64,000 nucleotides of DNA, from positions 124,001 through 188,000 of the IMG/VR virus record IMGVR_UViG_3300025012_000026; one strand, written 5' to 3'. The notes below the pieces were generated by a model, which did no database searches, was not told the DNA's origin, and saw only the letters and a list, made by a program, of their open reading frames with translations. The stretch comes from a virus. Shown here one piece after another: positions 44,386-52,816 of the stretch; position 1 is the first letter of the stretch, and each line of letters begins with the position of its first letter. Both the position numbers and the translations under genes were made by a program.

Positions 44386-45042
44386 TTAAATTATATTAAA
44401 CACAACCTGCTCATGCCCCAAACCTAAGACCAATCCCTCAATATCTTCTTGCAAATTAATCATAGCATCATCAAACAATTTCCTATCTTTACCAATTGTA
44501 TTAACAACATTTTGCTGTGCTTGCATAGATAATATTTGAGTGTCAGATGGACTAAATTGATCGAATAGAAACATTGTATTTCCATCTGTAATTTTAGAGT
44601 TTTGAGTGTTTTGTTCAATATATAATAATTGGACTCGATTCTTTGGGATGCTTATGTATACTTTCCCATCTTCGATTTTCAGAACTTTTATGTATTCAAG
44701 ACTGTTGATTCCAATTCCAAAATTATATTCGAAGTCAAGAGTGATTTCTCTTAAAGTGAACTTATCAAAGAATTTATCTTTATTAGTTATTTTGCTAAAA
44801 TAATTGTATTTACCTTTTAATGATGTAATTTCACCTACTTTTCTTAATTCATTTTGGATTAGAGTTGGGTCTTGCATCTTCTTTAATTCTGCTGTTCTTT
44901 CAATATCTTTTTGATAATCTCTTAGTTGCACTTGTTCAACTGGTATAGGTTTTGGTATAGATAGATTGTGATATTTCATATAAATATTTGTAGCAAATAA
45001 AGTTCCTAATATTGTTAAAGCAATAATTGTTGGTTTTTTCAT
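44386..45042 (-). CDS. Membrane-anchored DUF4230-like protein, 218 aa
   Basis: An N-terminal anchor (about 5-22) is followed by an exposed domain: YNYFSKITN...DFEYNFGIGINSLEYIKVLK..IEDGKVYISIPKN, then a helix-rich tail. This resembles DUF4230 proteins. Topology suggests it faces outward. Function unknown. Confidence 0.6.
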   Translation of the reverse strand: MKKPTIIALTILGTLFATNIYMKYHNLSIPKPIPVEQVQLRDYQKDIERTAELKKMQDPTLIQNELRKVGEITSLKGKYNYFSKITNKDKFFDKFTLREITLDFEYNFGIGINSLEYIKVLKIEDGKVYISIPKNRVQLLYIEQNTQNSKITDGNTMFLFDQFSPSDTQILSMQAQQNVVNTIGKDRKLFDDAMINLQEDIEGLVLGLGHEQVVFNII

Positions 45043-45077
45043 TCAACTCACTTCCTAGATTTTATTTTATGATTTAA

Positions 45078-45419
45078 TTAATCATTGTTAGGCATAGGCC
45101 CACGATGTAACTTAACCCAATCAGGCTTATATCTTTCAAGCAATTTAAACATATTGTCTCTTCCTACTCCATCTGCTGTATGAAGAAATATTTGTTTAGG
45201 ATAAATATTTGGATTATATTGTCCTAATTCAATAAGATATTTTACAAAATCATATCCAGTTGGCTCATTTTCGCCTAAATCGTGATCCAAACTAATAATG
45301 TTCACCTCTTGATCTAATTCTTTTAATTCGTCAAGTTTATAAATTAATTGACTTACTGTTTTTACTAATATAAACCCATCTGGGCAATCGCGCAAATCGT
45401 CAAGATATAGTGATATCAT
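45078..45419 (-). CDS. Cyclic-phosphate processing receiver (cREC) domain protein
   Basis: A 113-residue stand-alone domain. It begins MISLYLDDLRDCPDGF, then ISLDHDLGENEPTGYDFVKYL, then FLHTADGVGRDNMFKLLERY. These LDD.R, DHDLG, TGYD and GR.NM motifs define the cREC receiver family, predicted to act on cyclic phosphates or nucleotides. No histidine kinase is nearby. Confidence 0.75.
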   Translation of the reverse strand: MISLYLDDLRDCPDGFILVKTVSQLIYKLDELKELDQEVNIISLDHDLGENEPTGYDFVKYLIELGQYNPNIYPKQIFLHTADGVGRDNMFKLLERYKPDWVKLHRGPMPNND

Positions 45420-45435
45420 TTATTTTCTCCCCTTT

Positions 45436-45699
45436 CTATAATTTCCAATCAGAAATCTTATCCTTAACCATATCTTTTAATTTTTCATAAACCATTTCAT
45501 GAACTGCTCCATTGTCTAAAAGTTGATAGCTTACACTTTCTGATATTGCTTCAGGTAATAGTTTGTCAATTTCCATTTCAATTATTTGTTGAATATTTTC
45601 ATTAGACATTTTACTGCGAACAATGTCTTTTATGATTTGAGTTAGTCCTTTTTCTTGAATTACAGTTTCAATTTCATCTTTAATGACTTGTTCTAACAT
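45436..45699 (-). CDS. Hypothetical helical protein, 87 aa
   Basis: Amphipathic helices (LEQVIKDEIETVIQEKGLTQ). AAGGAAA site. Unknown. Confidence 0.65.
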   Translation of the reverse strand: MLEQVIKDEIETVIQEKGLTQIIKDIVRSKMSNENIQQIIEMEIDKLLPEAISESVSYQLLDNGAVHEMVYEKLKDMVKDKISDWKL

Positions 45700-45716
45700 T
45701 TTATTTTCCTTCTTTC

Positions 45717-45935
45717 TTAAATTTTGATAATTTCATTTTCTTTAGTTAACCAAGCAATTTCCATATCTAAATATTCTTCTTCTGGGACAATATAATAGAA
45801 TTTTTTACCTAATTTTTCAGGCGTTCTATTTTTACTTTCTGCTTTTAATATTAAAATATCTTGATAAAATTTAGATGATAAAAACATTCCTCCAATACCA
45901 ATACATAACCCAATGGCAATCCCCTCTAATATCAT
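45717..45935 (-). CDS. Small membrane-anchored protein, 72 aa
   Basis: One N-terminal helix (LEGIAIGLCIGIGGMFLSSK) and a charged tail. Unknown. Confidence 0.65.
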   Translation of the reverse strand: MILEGIAIGLCIGIGGMFLSSKFYQDILILKAESKNRTPEKLGKKFYYIVPEEEYLDMEIAWLTKENEIIKI

Positions 45936-45979
45936 ATAATTACTCCCTTATTCCCATTAGAATAAACCATAGATTTTAT

Positions 45980-46333
45980 CTACCAATCTTTATGTTCAAA
46001 GATAAACTTACTAGGTAATATTTCTAATATTCTCCCCATTTCTTCCGAAGTAATTTCAATATTATCTTTATCTGTATTATAAAAATACCACCAAAATGAT
46101 TCTAAAAATTCATCAATTTCAATCCAAGTCACTAAATCTGGTTCTAATAAAATATTGAAATAATCATTATATTTATTTAATACATTTAATATAGAATTTA
46201 TTAAATCTTCGTTATTAACTTTTAAAGTGTAAAATAATCTACTTTTGCACGATGTAGAGGTTAGGAAATCAGCATTGGTATAATAATAAGGTTTAAATCC
46301 TTTATTTAATAATTTCTTATACATATTTTTCAT
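45980..46333 (-). CDS. Hypothetical protein, 117 aa
   Basis: Aromatic helical protein (WIEIDEFLESFWWYFYNTDK). Leader TTTGAAAGGATG as in other genes. Unknown. Confidence 0.65.
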   Translation of the reverse strand: MKNMYKKLLNKGFKPYYYTNADFLTSTSCKSRLFYTLKVNNEDLINSILNVLNKYNDYFNILLEPDLVTWIEIDEFLESFWWYFYNTDKDNIEITSEEMGRILEILPSKFIFEHKDW

Positions 46334-46368
46334 CCTTTCAAATAGTCATTTTAATAACTTTGTTCCAA

Positions 46369-46722
46369 TTACTTTCTTCTAATATGCCAACTATAATTAT
46401 CTGAAAGACATTCCAATTCCTCATCCCCTTCTAAACGGCATCTTTTTAATTTCCTATCACTGTTTTTACAGTTTATGCAATTATCAATAATTCTCGCATT
46501 AAATAAATCATCTTTTAAACTCTCAATAGTATCAAACAAATCTCTAACCATTTCCATTGCTCCATCTACAAAATTAAATGAACCATATTTATTACATGCA
46601 CTAATTAAATTACAGCAAGGATTTTTTGGAGTACATTCCATACAATTATCATTATATTCTTCGTCTAATTGACCAAGAATCAAAACCTTTAATTTGATTA
46701 ATTCCTCATTGCTTAATATCAT
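46369..46722 (-). CDS. Cysteine-rich protein, 117 aa
   Basis: CMECTPKNPCCNLISAC and CINCKNSDRKLKRCR clusters flank a helix. Likely metal-binding. Its frame ends the small-gene run that begins with YqeY. Unknown. Confidence 0.65.
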   Translation of the reverse strand: MILSNEELIKLKVLILGQLDEEYNDNCMECTPKNPCCNLISACNKYGSFNFVDGAMEMVRDLFDTIESLKDDLFNARIIDNCINCKNSDRKLKRCRLEGDEELECLSDNYSWHIRRK

Positions 46723-46724
46723 AA

Positions 46725-47168
46725 TTAATTTGCCAACTCCTTCTTTACAATTTCACTAGCAATTTTACCGTCATAAGTCCCACCATAGGAGTTCTTCAGT
46801 ACAGACATAACTTTGCCCATTTGCACTTCTGAATTAATATCTTTCAATGCTTCAATAATATCTCTAACAACATTTTCTAACTCCTCTCTACTCATTTTCT
46901 GAGGCAAATACTTACTTAAAACTAAAATCTCAGAAACAATATTACTTGTATTCTTATTATTTTTCAAAAGAATTGTTTGAATCTCATTTGCATTTTTAAT
47001 AAATTTCTCAATGACTTGCAACACTTCTGCATCTGTAGATTGTCTATTTCCAAGGTTTTTACCTATCATAGAGGCTTCAGAATATAGGGTTGTTAATAAT
47101 GTTGCAGTATCAATTTTACGAGCCTTGCGTGCGATAAGAGCATCTGATTTAATTTGATTGATTAACAT
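46725..47168 (-). CDS. GatB/YqeY-domain protein
   Basis: 147 residues. The helical N-terminal LINQIKSDALIARKARKIDT and the C-terminal MGKVMSVLKNSYGGTYDGKI with the final ASEIVKKEL match the YqeY family (about 150 aa), related to the tail of GatB and thought to touch tRNA. With the tRNA-like element and the PTH2 gene it adds to possible translation-related functions. Confidence 0.75.
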   Translation of the reverse strand: MLINQIKSDALIARKARKIDTATLLTTLYSEASMIGKNLGNRQSTDAEVLQVIEKFIKNANEIQTILLKNNKNTSNIVSEILVLSKYLPQKMSREELENVVRDIIEALKDINSEVQMGKVMSVLKNSYGGTYDGKIASEIVKKELAN

Positions 47169-47186
47169 TTATTTCACTCCTTCTTT

Positions 47187-47795
47187 CTAATTTTTATAAT
47201 TATCAAAATCATTTGATATGGAATTGGAATATTGTTTAACAATTAAAATTCCTTTACCATATTCGGTTCCATAACAACGATAATTAATAGAGACTCCAAA
47301 ATTATTCTTTTTCAAAGTAAGATTAATATCTGAAATCTTTCTACCATATTCATAAGTCCTAATTTCTGCTTTTGCATATCCTAAAACTGGTATTAAAAAT
47401 TCACAGATTTTATTTAGTTTCTCTGTGCCATCATCTCCTTCTTCACTTTCAACACTCATATTAAAATTCAACCCATCATTAGTAGGATATAATTTGAGTG
47501 CATTAAAGAATGCTGTAGCAATTTCTTTTTCTATTTCTGCTTGATCTACTGCCTTCTTATTTTTCTCATCAAGATATTGTGGATTCTTCTCTAGATAATG
47601 TTTACATTCTCTGACACCAAATTTAGTTTCTTCATAAAAGTACACATCTGCTTTGTTAATATAATGCATATCATCTAATAAAGAGTATTGTAATTTATAT
47701 GCTTGAGAGTGTAATTCTTGTTTTACTTCTACGACTTTAGCATTTACTACGCAGATATTACTTTTAACACAATTATCACATTTATTTTTATACAT
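47187..47795 (-). CDS. Hypothetical protein, 202 aa
   Basis: CDNCVKSNICVVNAK near the N-terminus (zinc-like), then a beta-rich C-terminus. GGGAG site. Unknown. Confidence 0.65.
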   Translation of the reverse strand: MYKNKCDNCVKSNICVVNAKVVEVKQELHSQAYKLQYSLLDDMHYINKADVYFYEETKFGVRECKHYLEKNPQYLDEKNKKAVDQAEIEKEIATAFFNALKLYPTNDGLNFNMSVESEEGDDGTEKLNKICEFLIPVLGYAKAEIRTYEYGRKISDINLTLKKNNFGVSINYRCYGTEYGKGILIVKQYSNSISNDFDNYKN

Positions 47796-47829
47796 TTTAT
47801 CTTCTCTCCCTTTCAGTTAGATATCCAAT

Positions 47830-48132
47830 TCACTGTAACAAATCAACCAATATTATCCTATGTTCTAAAATAAAATCCAATATATCTTGATAATAAACAT
47901 CTTCTGGACAATTTTCACTAACAAATTTAAGCAATTCTTTATCAATATCTTCGATAATTTGATATTCTCCCTTATAAACTTTTACTGATCCATTTTCATC
48001 ATTAAAACATACTCCAATAGAACCATCATCATATACTCTATCATCTTCGACTGTATAAACCTTACCAATATATTTACTAATATCTGAGGCAGTACTACTA
48101 GATGGAGCATTTGCGATAATTTTTACTTTCAT
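47830..48132 (-). CDS. Hypothetical protein, 100 aa
   Basis: A small barrel-like N-terminus (KVKIIANAPSSSTASDISKY; GSVKVYKGEYQIIED) then an acidic helix. AAAGGAG site. Unknown. Confidence 0.65.
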   Translation of the reverse strand: MKVKIIANAPSSSTASDISKYIGKVYTVEDDRVYDDGSIGVCFNDENGSVKVYKGEYQIIEDIDKELLKFVSENCPEDVYYQDILDFILEHRIILVDLLQ

Positions 48133-48187
48133 TATTTTCTCTCCTTTGTTTTTTTTATTAAAATTAACATTATGCTCTACATTATGA

Positions 48188-48637
48188 CTACTTTACTAAT
48201 CTCAAAATATTAGTATGTAATGGTTTCCTATTTTCTATTGCATCTGAAATTTCTTCATACTCTAAAAAATCCTCATCGTAAAAATTATTGTACGGATCTT
48301 CTTCGTCATAATCCCATTCGTTTGTTTCTTTCCATACTTCAAATGCCCCTTGATGTAAATCATGGTTGTTATCGTATTTTGATATAAATGATTTATCAAT
48401 CATAAAATTTTCGGGAACAATTTTAAATGTTTTAACAAATTTAATTAAACATATTTCACACATTTGCGCTTTCCATGAATTATTATTATCAAATATGCTA
48501 TTATAACCAAATGAAAAATTAAGTTGCTGAATTGAATCTAATTTATCTTGTTCAACTGGTTTACCGCAACAGTTGCAAATAACGCCTACGATGACTTGCT
48601 CTGTTCTTGTAATCTCTACACTTTTTGTTATAATCAT
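48188..48637 (-). CDS. Hypothetical zinc-binding protein, 149 aa
   Basis: Start MIITKSVEITRTEQ after GAGTGTGG. CNCCG and CEIC pairs indicate a zinc site; the C-terminus is strongly acidic (DYDEEDPYNNFYDEDFLEYE). Unknown. Confidence 0.65.
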   Translation of the reverse strand: MIITKSVEITRTEQVIVGVICNCCGKPVEQDKLDSIQQLNFSFGYNSIFDNNNSWKAQMCEICLIKFVKTFKIVPENFMIDKSFISKYDNNHDLHQGAFEVWKETNEWDYDEEDPYNNFYDEDFLEYEEISDAIENRKPLHTNILRLVK

Positions 48638-48756
48638 TAAATCCACACTCTTTTCTAATTAATTTATACTTTATAAGATTATACGAATAAGAATTATAAA
48701 TTAAGGGTGTATTGGAAAGTTTTATGAAAATATTTTATGTCTTCTTTTATGTATCA

Positions 48757-48945
48757 CTATCGATTAATAAGTTCTCGTTCATTTATATGTTCTACTATTA
48801 CAAAAGAATTATCAAAAGTTATTTTAAACTTGAAATCATCTGGTTTATTTTTACCAAATCTTTTTATCATTTCCTTCTTTAGTTCATCTTGTTTTCTAAG
48901 TCTATCTCTGAATCCATCAAACTGAACATATACATAATCTCTCAT
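48757..48945 (-). CDS. Small hypothetical protein, 62 aa
   Basis: AAGGAG selects MRDYVYVQFDGFRDRLRKQD. Basic helix then strands. Downstream lies a 110-bp gap without a confident feature. Unknown. Confidence 0.6.
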   Translation of the reverse strand: MRDYVYVQFDGFRDRLRKQDELKKEMIKRFGKNKPDDFKFKITFDNSFVIVEHINERELINR

Positions 48946-49006
48946 AATATTAAACATCTCCTTAAATTTTATTTTTATATTTTACTAATTTGTTCACATG
49001 ATTATG

Positions 49007-49534
49007 CTAATTTTCTAAAATTGTTACTGTAGCATATCCAATACCGAAATCAATTGATTTTTTACTCGGGTTACTACTATGAAAATCTCCCAGAAACAAA
49101 TCCACTCTATTTCCAATTATTCCTGAACCTGTATCTACTGTTGTATAATTGTCTGAATATTTCTTATGTTTATGATCTATAAATGTCAATTTTACTTTTT
49201 TATTTAATGGAATTACTCTAGTATCAACTGATATGAATCTAGCACCAGTATTTTCCCATGACTTATTTTTTAAGTTTGTACCATTTTTTGTAATACCAAA
49301 ACCACTTTCTCCTCTTGATTTGGTGCATGATTGGACAGATAAATCATAACTAGTCACTTTAAATATGGATTTATCTTCTTCGCTAATTATCTCTTTCTTA
49401 GTAGGAGTCACTATGTATTGCTTTCTTAGTTCTTTCAAAACATTAGCATCACTTCCTTTGTAATTATTAATATGATTTGATCCCATACTACTTATGATAA
49501 TAAAAGCACTAAGTAAAATACTAAGTTTTCTCAT
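49007..49534 (-). CDS. Secreted 3D-domain protein, 175 aa
   Basis: Start MRKLSILLSAFIIISSMGSN gives a signal peptide. The C-terminal domain carries ISVDTRVIPLNKKVKL and TVDTGSGIIGNRVDLFLGD, the three-aspartate (3D) signature of MltA-like barrels such as Bacillus YorM/YabE tails. It probably acts on the cell wall. Confidence 0.8.
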   Translation of the reverse strand: MRKLSILLSAFIIISSMGSNHINNYKGSDANVLKELRKQYIVTPTKKEIISEEDKSIFKVTSYDLSVQSCTKSRGESGFGITKNGTNLKNKSWENTGARFISVDTRVIPLNKKVKLTFIDHKHKKYSDNYTTVDTGSGIIGNRVDLFLGDFHSSNPSKKSIDFGIGYATVTILEN

Positions 49535-49595
49535 TTTGTAACTTCTCTTTTCTGTCAAGTTTTATTTTGGGTTTTATAGATTAAGAGAAAGGGGA

Positions 49596-49994
49596 TTAAA
49601 TCCCCACTTCTACCATTGCTCTGTAATCCATCAAAATACTTTTAATTCCTATGGAATCAACCACTGGATGATCTATTTCTATTTCATTGATCACTATGTG
49701 TTTAAATGGGCAAGTTTTAACAATGCCTAGTTTAACTTCACTTCTTGAAACTTCTAACATATTAACTCTTTCAATATGGAATGCAATCCCAAATTTTATT
49801 TTTATTCCCTTTTCTTGGAGAAGATTTAATTCATTTTTGGCATCCAATTCATCTGTATATGTATAATATCCATTCGAAAGCGTTTCAGAATAAGAATATA
49901 TATATCTCCTAATTTGTTTGTCATATGAGATTGAGTTAACTCCTACAAAATTTCCTCTACTATCTTTTAATACAAATACTTCTAATTCTGTCAT
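49596..49994 (-). CDS. Hypothetical protein, 132 aa
   Basis: AAAGGGGG favours the start MTELEVFVLKDSRGNFVGVN. The frame is open to a TTG at 50087, but that start has a poor site and overlaps a short leader ORF. Beta-rich; a CPFKHIVINEIEIDHPV segment near the end. The stop codon lies inside the hairpin GGGGATTTAATCCCC. Unknown. Confidence 0.6.
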   Translation of the reverse strand: MTELEVFVLKDSRGNFVGVNSISYDKQIRRYIYSYSETLSNGYYTYTDELDAKNELNLLQEKGIKIKFGIAFHIERVNMLEVSRSEVKLGIVKTCPFKHIVINEIEIDHPVVDSIGIKSILMDYRAMVEVGI

Positions 49995-50020
49995 TAATTC
50001 AACTGCCCCCTTTATATTTT

Positions 50021-50068
50021 TTAGTGAAACCAAATGCTTGTTCCTTTCTGAGCATATTTTAGGAACAT
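50021..50068 (-). CDS. Possible 15-codon leader peptide
   Basis: ATG at 50066-50068 follows AAAGGGAG with ideal spacing and encodes MFLKYAQKGTSIWFH, ending 26 bases before the start of the 132-residue protein. It is overlapped by the longer open frame of that protein. It could couple or attenuate its translation. Confidence 0.35.
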   Translation of the reverse strand: MFLKYAQKGTSIWFH

Positions 50069-50127
50069 ATATTCTCCCTTTGCCCAATTACATTATCCCA
50101 CTTTGTCCATCCAATTGCAAAACAAAA

Positions 50128-50157
50128 ATTATATGCATATAACCATTCTTTCGACAA
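50128..50157 (-). promoter_or_regulatory. Promoter for the 132-residue gene
   Basis: On the minus strand TTGTCG (50152-50157), 18 bp, TATAAT (50128-50133). Confidence 0.7.
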
Positions 50158-50226
50158 AATAATTTTAAATTAGATTTAATTATTTTTATACTCTCATGTA
50201 TTTTAAGTTTAGACTGATATAATTGG

Positions 50227-50258
50227 GTCTACAGTCCCATCACTTAGGGACTGTAGAC
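50227..50258 (-). terminator. Strong hairpin at the end of the MrpR-like gene
   Basis: GTCTACAGTCCC (50227-50238) and its exact complement (50247-50258) enclose an 8-nt loop containing the stop codon of the repressor-like gene. No U tract follows. It should end or stabilise the yopQ-mrpR-like transcript. Confidence 0.75.
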
Positions 50259-51250
50259 TTAGTTTGTGTTTGCTTATAAGTCTCATACATTTCTTTTAAT
50301 CCTTGCCAACCCCTTTCATCCAATTCTAAGTCTTTAAATAATTGCTTAAAATCTTCAGATTTTAATTCACCAAGTTCTATTTCTTTTTGTAAACATCTGT
50401 CAAGCATACCGGATTGAAATATAAGAGTTGGATTTAAAAATTTAATACCTGTATAAGTTCTAAAGTTTTTAAATCTCGAACTTATATTTCCAACAGTAAT
50501 TTTTTCATCATTGTCACTACTTTTCCTGTCAAGTGTTCTAAGAATATATGGAGTATCTTTAACAGGCATAATAGCAAATCTTCCGGTATCTTCTCCATTT
50601 GATTTATGATAAGTGTCTTCAATGCAAGCCATTCGCAATATTTCCATAGTCCTTGGATCTACAGTTATAGGTCTTGGTCGAGGATTTTTAATTTTGTCAT
50701 CTGGATCTCTAGTTATAATAACTATATTTGATTCAGGGTCTAGATCACTCATTTTTAGATTTCTTAATTCTTCATAGGTGTGTCCTTTTATTGTTCTGCC
50801 TCTGATATTTTCATATAATGATGCCATTAATGCTTTATCGACATAATTATACAATCCGTCACAATAATCATACATTTGTTCTCTAGTGATATAGGAATTT
50901 CTCTGAGCTACTTGATGGATATATTTTGGTAAATCTTCTTTTTTATCAACTAATTTCAATACGTTCATTGAACTGTAATTGTTAAATAAACACCAATCAA
51001 GATATTGCATGATAATTGTATAAGATACACCTAATGATTTAAGAGATTTCTTTTTCATTCCAATTAGTAATTCTTTTACTTCCTCGTAACTAAATTTGCT
51101 CAAATCTTTGTTTTTTTCATGCTCGAATCTACTAACACTTTTTAAGATAGAGGTATTTGTCACTCTAGTGCTTTCATTAGGATATTTCTCATCAAGAAAA
51201 CGATTTTTCAATTCTTCGTTAAATAAAGTTCTTTCAATAGTTAATGACAT
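50240..51250 (-). CDS. MrpR/YopR-like tyrosine-recombinase-fold protein (candidate lysogeny repressor)
   Basis: 336 residues. An N-terminal SAM-like helical domain (LKNRFLDEKYPNESTRV...LDWCLFNNY) is followed by an integrase-like domain (MASLYENIRGRTIKGHTYEELRNLKMSDLD...RPRPITVDPRT). The layout matches SPbeta YopR/MrpR, a recombinase-derived DNA-binding repressor of lytic genes, and the gene follows a YopQ-like gene as in SPbeta. GGAGGT precedes the ATG, which overlaps the upstream stop. A true integrase is possible but less likely. Confidence 0.7.
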   Translation of the reverse strand: MSLTIERTLFNEELKNRFLDEKYPNESTRVTNTSILKSVSRFEHEKNKDLSKFSYEEVKELLIGMKKKSLKSLGVSYTIIMQYLDWCLFNNYSSMNVLKLVDKKEDLPKYIHQVAQRNSYITREQMYDYCDGLYNYVDKALMASLYENIRGRTIKGHTYEELRNLKMSDLDPESNIVIITRDPDDKIKNPRPRPITVDPRTMEILRMACIEDTYHKSNGEDTGRFAIMPVKDTPYILRTLDRKSSDNDEKITVGNISSRFKNFRTYTGIKFLNPTLIFQSGMLDRCLQKEIELGELKSEDFKQLFKDLELDERGWQGLKEMYETYKQTQTKSTVPK

Positions 51251-52605
51251 TATGATACCTCCTTCTGAAGTTGATAAACAACATCTTTAAAATAATCAGA
51301 AATCTTTTTAAATGTAGATAAATTTACATGATTTTCGATTCCAATTTTTTTCCAAATTTTATTTGATTTATCGAAATCTAAAGAGTTTAATACTTTTACT
51401 AATCTAGGTTTCCAGTCATCACCATATTCTTGTCTTAATAAATCTCCTAAAATAATATACCCCATAAACATGTTGTTATGTGCAAGATATGAATTTTCTT
51501 TGGTATTAGATAATTCTGTTTTAAACTTTGAATAATTGAGTCCAATAATATTATTGAACAACTCTACAATATCATTTTCAACTTGTGCGGTTCTAATAAC
51601 TGGCTCCTCTTTAAGATCATAAAGAAATTCAATGGATTTTGATAAAGTATCAAATGTCATTAATTTGTTTTCAATAATCAATTCCTTTTCATTTAAGGCT
51701 ATACGATTAAACATTTCGTTTGCCCTTTGTCTAGAATTAATAGCTTTTGCTACTTCCATATTTGGATTGGCTGTATTTTTAAAATCAACCCATTCAGTTT
51801 CAATTTGTGTACTTTTACTTTCTTGTCGAATTATTTCATTGGCACGCTCTTCTGTAACGTGGTGAATATAAATTGATGTAACCCTATCTATGTCATTCTT
51901 AATTTCAACAGTTTTTAACATGCCACAGGTTCTATTTGCACCATCAATTATGTCTACTAACGTAGACGCATTATCTGGTTCAATTAATAACGTTCTAGTT
52001 TTAAGATCATACTTAAACTTTTCTTGTCCATTTATTTTGCGAATGTTCCACATAATAGCATTAGTGCAAAAAGAACCATCTATCATTGACTCTGTAATTT
52101 CTGATACCTTTTTGCTGTCAATATTAATAGATTCAACAATTCTGTTTCCACTTCGTCTTTTTAAAAGTTGTCTTTGAGTATTTGGATTATATGTTAATAG
52201 TCCATTACCCATATAAAGATTAATATTTTGATAAGTTTCCTTTGTACATAACCATTGACTATCATCTATTTGATCGACATTATGAAGTAAAATATACTTA
52301 ACTTTTTCTTTATCAAGTTTTTTGTAATAATCAGCAGAAGACAATTCAATCTCTGTAAAGAACTCATCTGGATTTATTTCTGTTCGGTGAGTGTATCCAT
52401 AAAGATATTTTGTAAATAAACATAGTTCAATTTCTTCAACATAAACCAAAGGAATTGCTTTAGTGAATATACCTGTAGTTCTGCCCCTCGGTATACCTCT
52501 TTCTAATAATTTGCCTATGACTTGCTCTTGAATTTGATTGTCATTTGAATAATCTTCAATGACTAAATTAAGAATATCCTCAAGAATTTGACGATCTTGT
52601 TTCAT
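51250..52605 (-). CDS. YopQ-like protein with ParB/DGQHR-type core
   Basis: 451 residues from the start after AAAGGAGG (MKQDRQILEDIL). The central TLVDIIDGANRTCGMLKTVE and the TEERANEIIRQESKSTQIE segment resemble ParB/DndB-like DGQHR proteins. Length and position before an MrpR-like gene match SPbeta YopQ as I remember it (about 460 aa). Its biochemical role is unknown; a cofactor of the repressor is plausible. Driven by two promoters at 52.68 and 52.75 kb. Confidence 0.65.
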   Translation of the reverse strand: MKQDRQILEDILNLVIEDYSNDNQIQEQVIGKLLERGIPRGRTTGIFTKAIPLVYVEEIELCLFTKYLYGYTHRTEINPDEFFTEIELSSADYYKKLDKEKVKYILLHNVDQIDDSQWLCTKETYQNINLYMGNGLLTYNPNTQRQLLKRRSGNRIVESINIDSKKVSEITESMIDGSFCTNAIMWNIRKINGQEKFKYDLKTRTLLIEPDNASTLVDIIDGANRTCGMLKTVEIKNDIDRVTSIYIHHVTEERANEIIRQESKSTQIETEWVDFKNTANPNMEVAKAINSRQRANEMFNRIALNEKELIIENKLMTFDTLSKSIEFLYDLKEEPVIRTAQVENDIVELFNNIIGLNYSKFKTELSNTKENSYLAHNNMFMGYIILGDLLRQEYGDDWKPRLVKVLNSLDFDKSNKIWKKIGIENHVNLSTFKKISDYFKDVVYQLQKEVS

Positions 52606-52678
52606 AATATTTATTCCTCCTTTTGACATATCAGCAACAAGTTATGTTGCTATGTATTGGTTAATAATACGCAATGCT

Positions 52679-52708
52679 ATTATAATATATAATATGCCAA
52701 TACGTCAA
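52679..52708 (-). promoter_or_regulatory. Promoter P1 of the yopQ-mrpR-like operon, with inverted repeats
   Basis: TTGACG (52703-52708), 18 bp, TATAAT (52679-52684) on the minus strand. CCAATAC at 52697-52703 overlaps the -35 side and is mirrored at 52654-52660. A second repeat, AGCAACA/TGTTGCT (52633-52639, 52645-52651), lies in the leader. These are candidate operators. Confidence 0.8.
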
Positions 52709-52747
52709 GAAGAATGCCTGATTAGTTTTATTATTTATGATTATATC

Positions 52748-52777
52748 ATTATAACATTATTGATTGCATAATGTCAA
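52748..52777 (-). promoter_or_regulatory. Promoter P2 of the yopQ-mrpR-like operon
   Basis: TTGACA (52772-52777), 18 bp, TATAAT (52748-52753) on the minus strand. The spacer contains CATTAT-7 nt-ATAATG (52755-52773), a possible operator. Confidence 0.8.
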
Positions 52778-52816
52778 ATAATTTATTTTATACACTTGAT
52801 TATCATATCTCTCACC

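Noticed and set aside
50240-51250. Annotation as phage integrase
   Set aside because: The integrase-like fold is recognisable, but pairing with a YopQ-like gene, the promoter context and the absence of an obvious attachment site favour an MrpR-type repressor. Integrase is kept only as a lower-ranked alternative.
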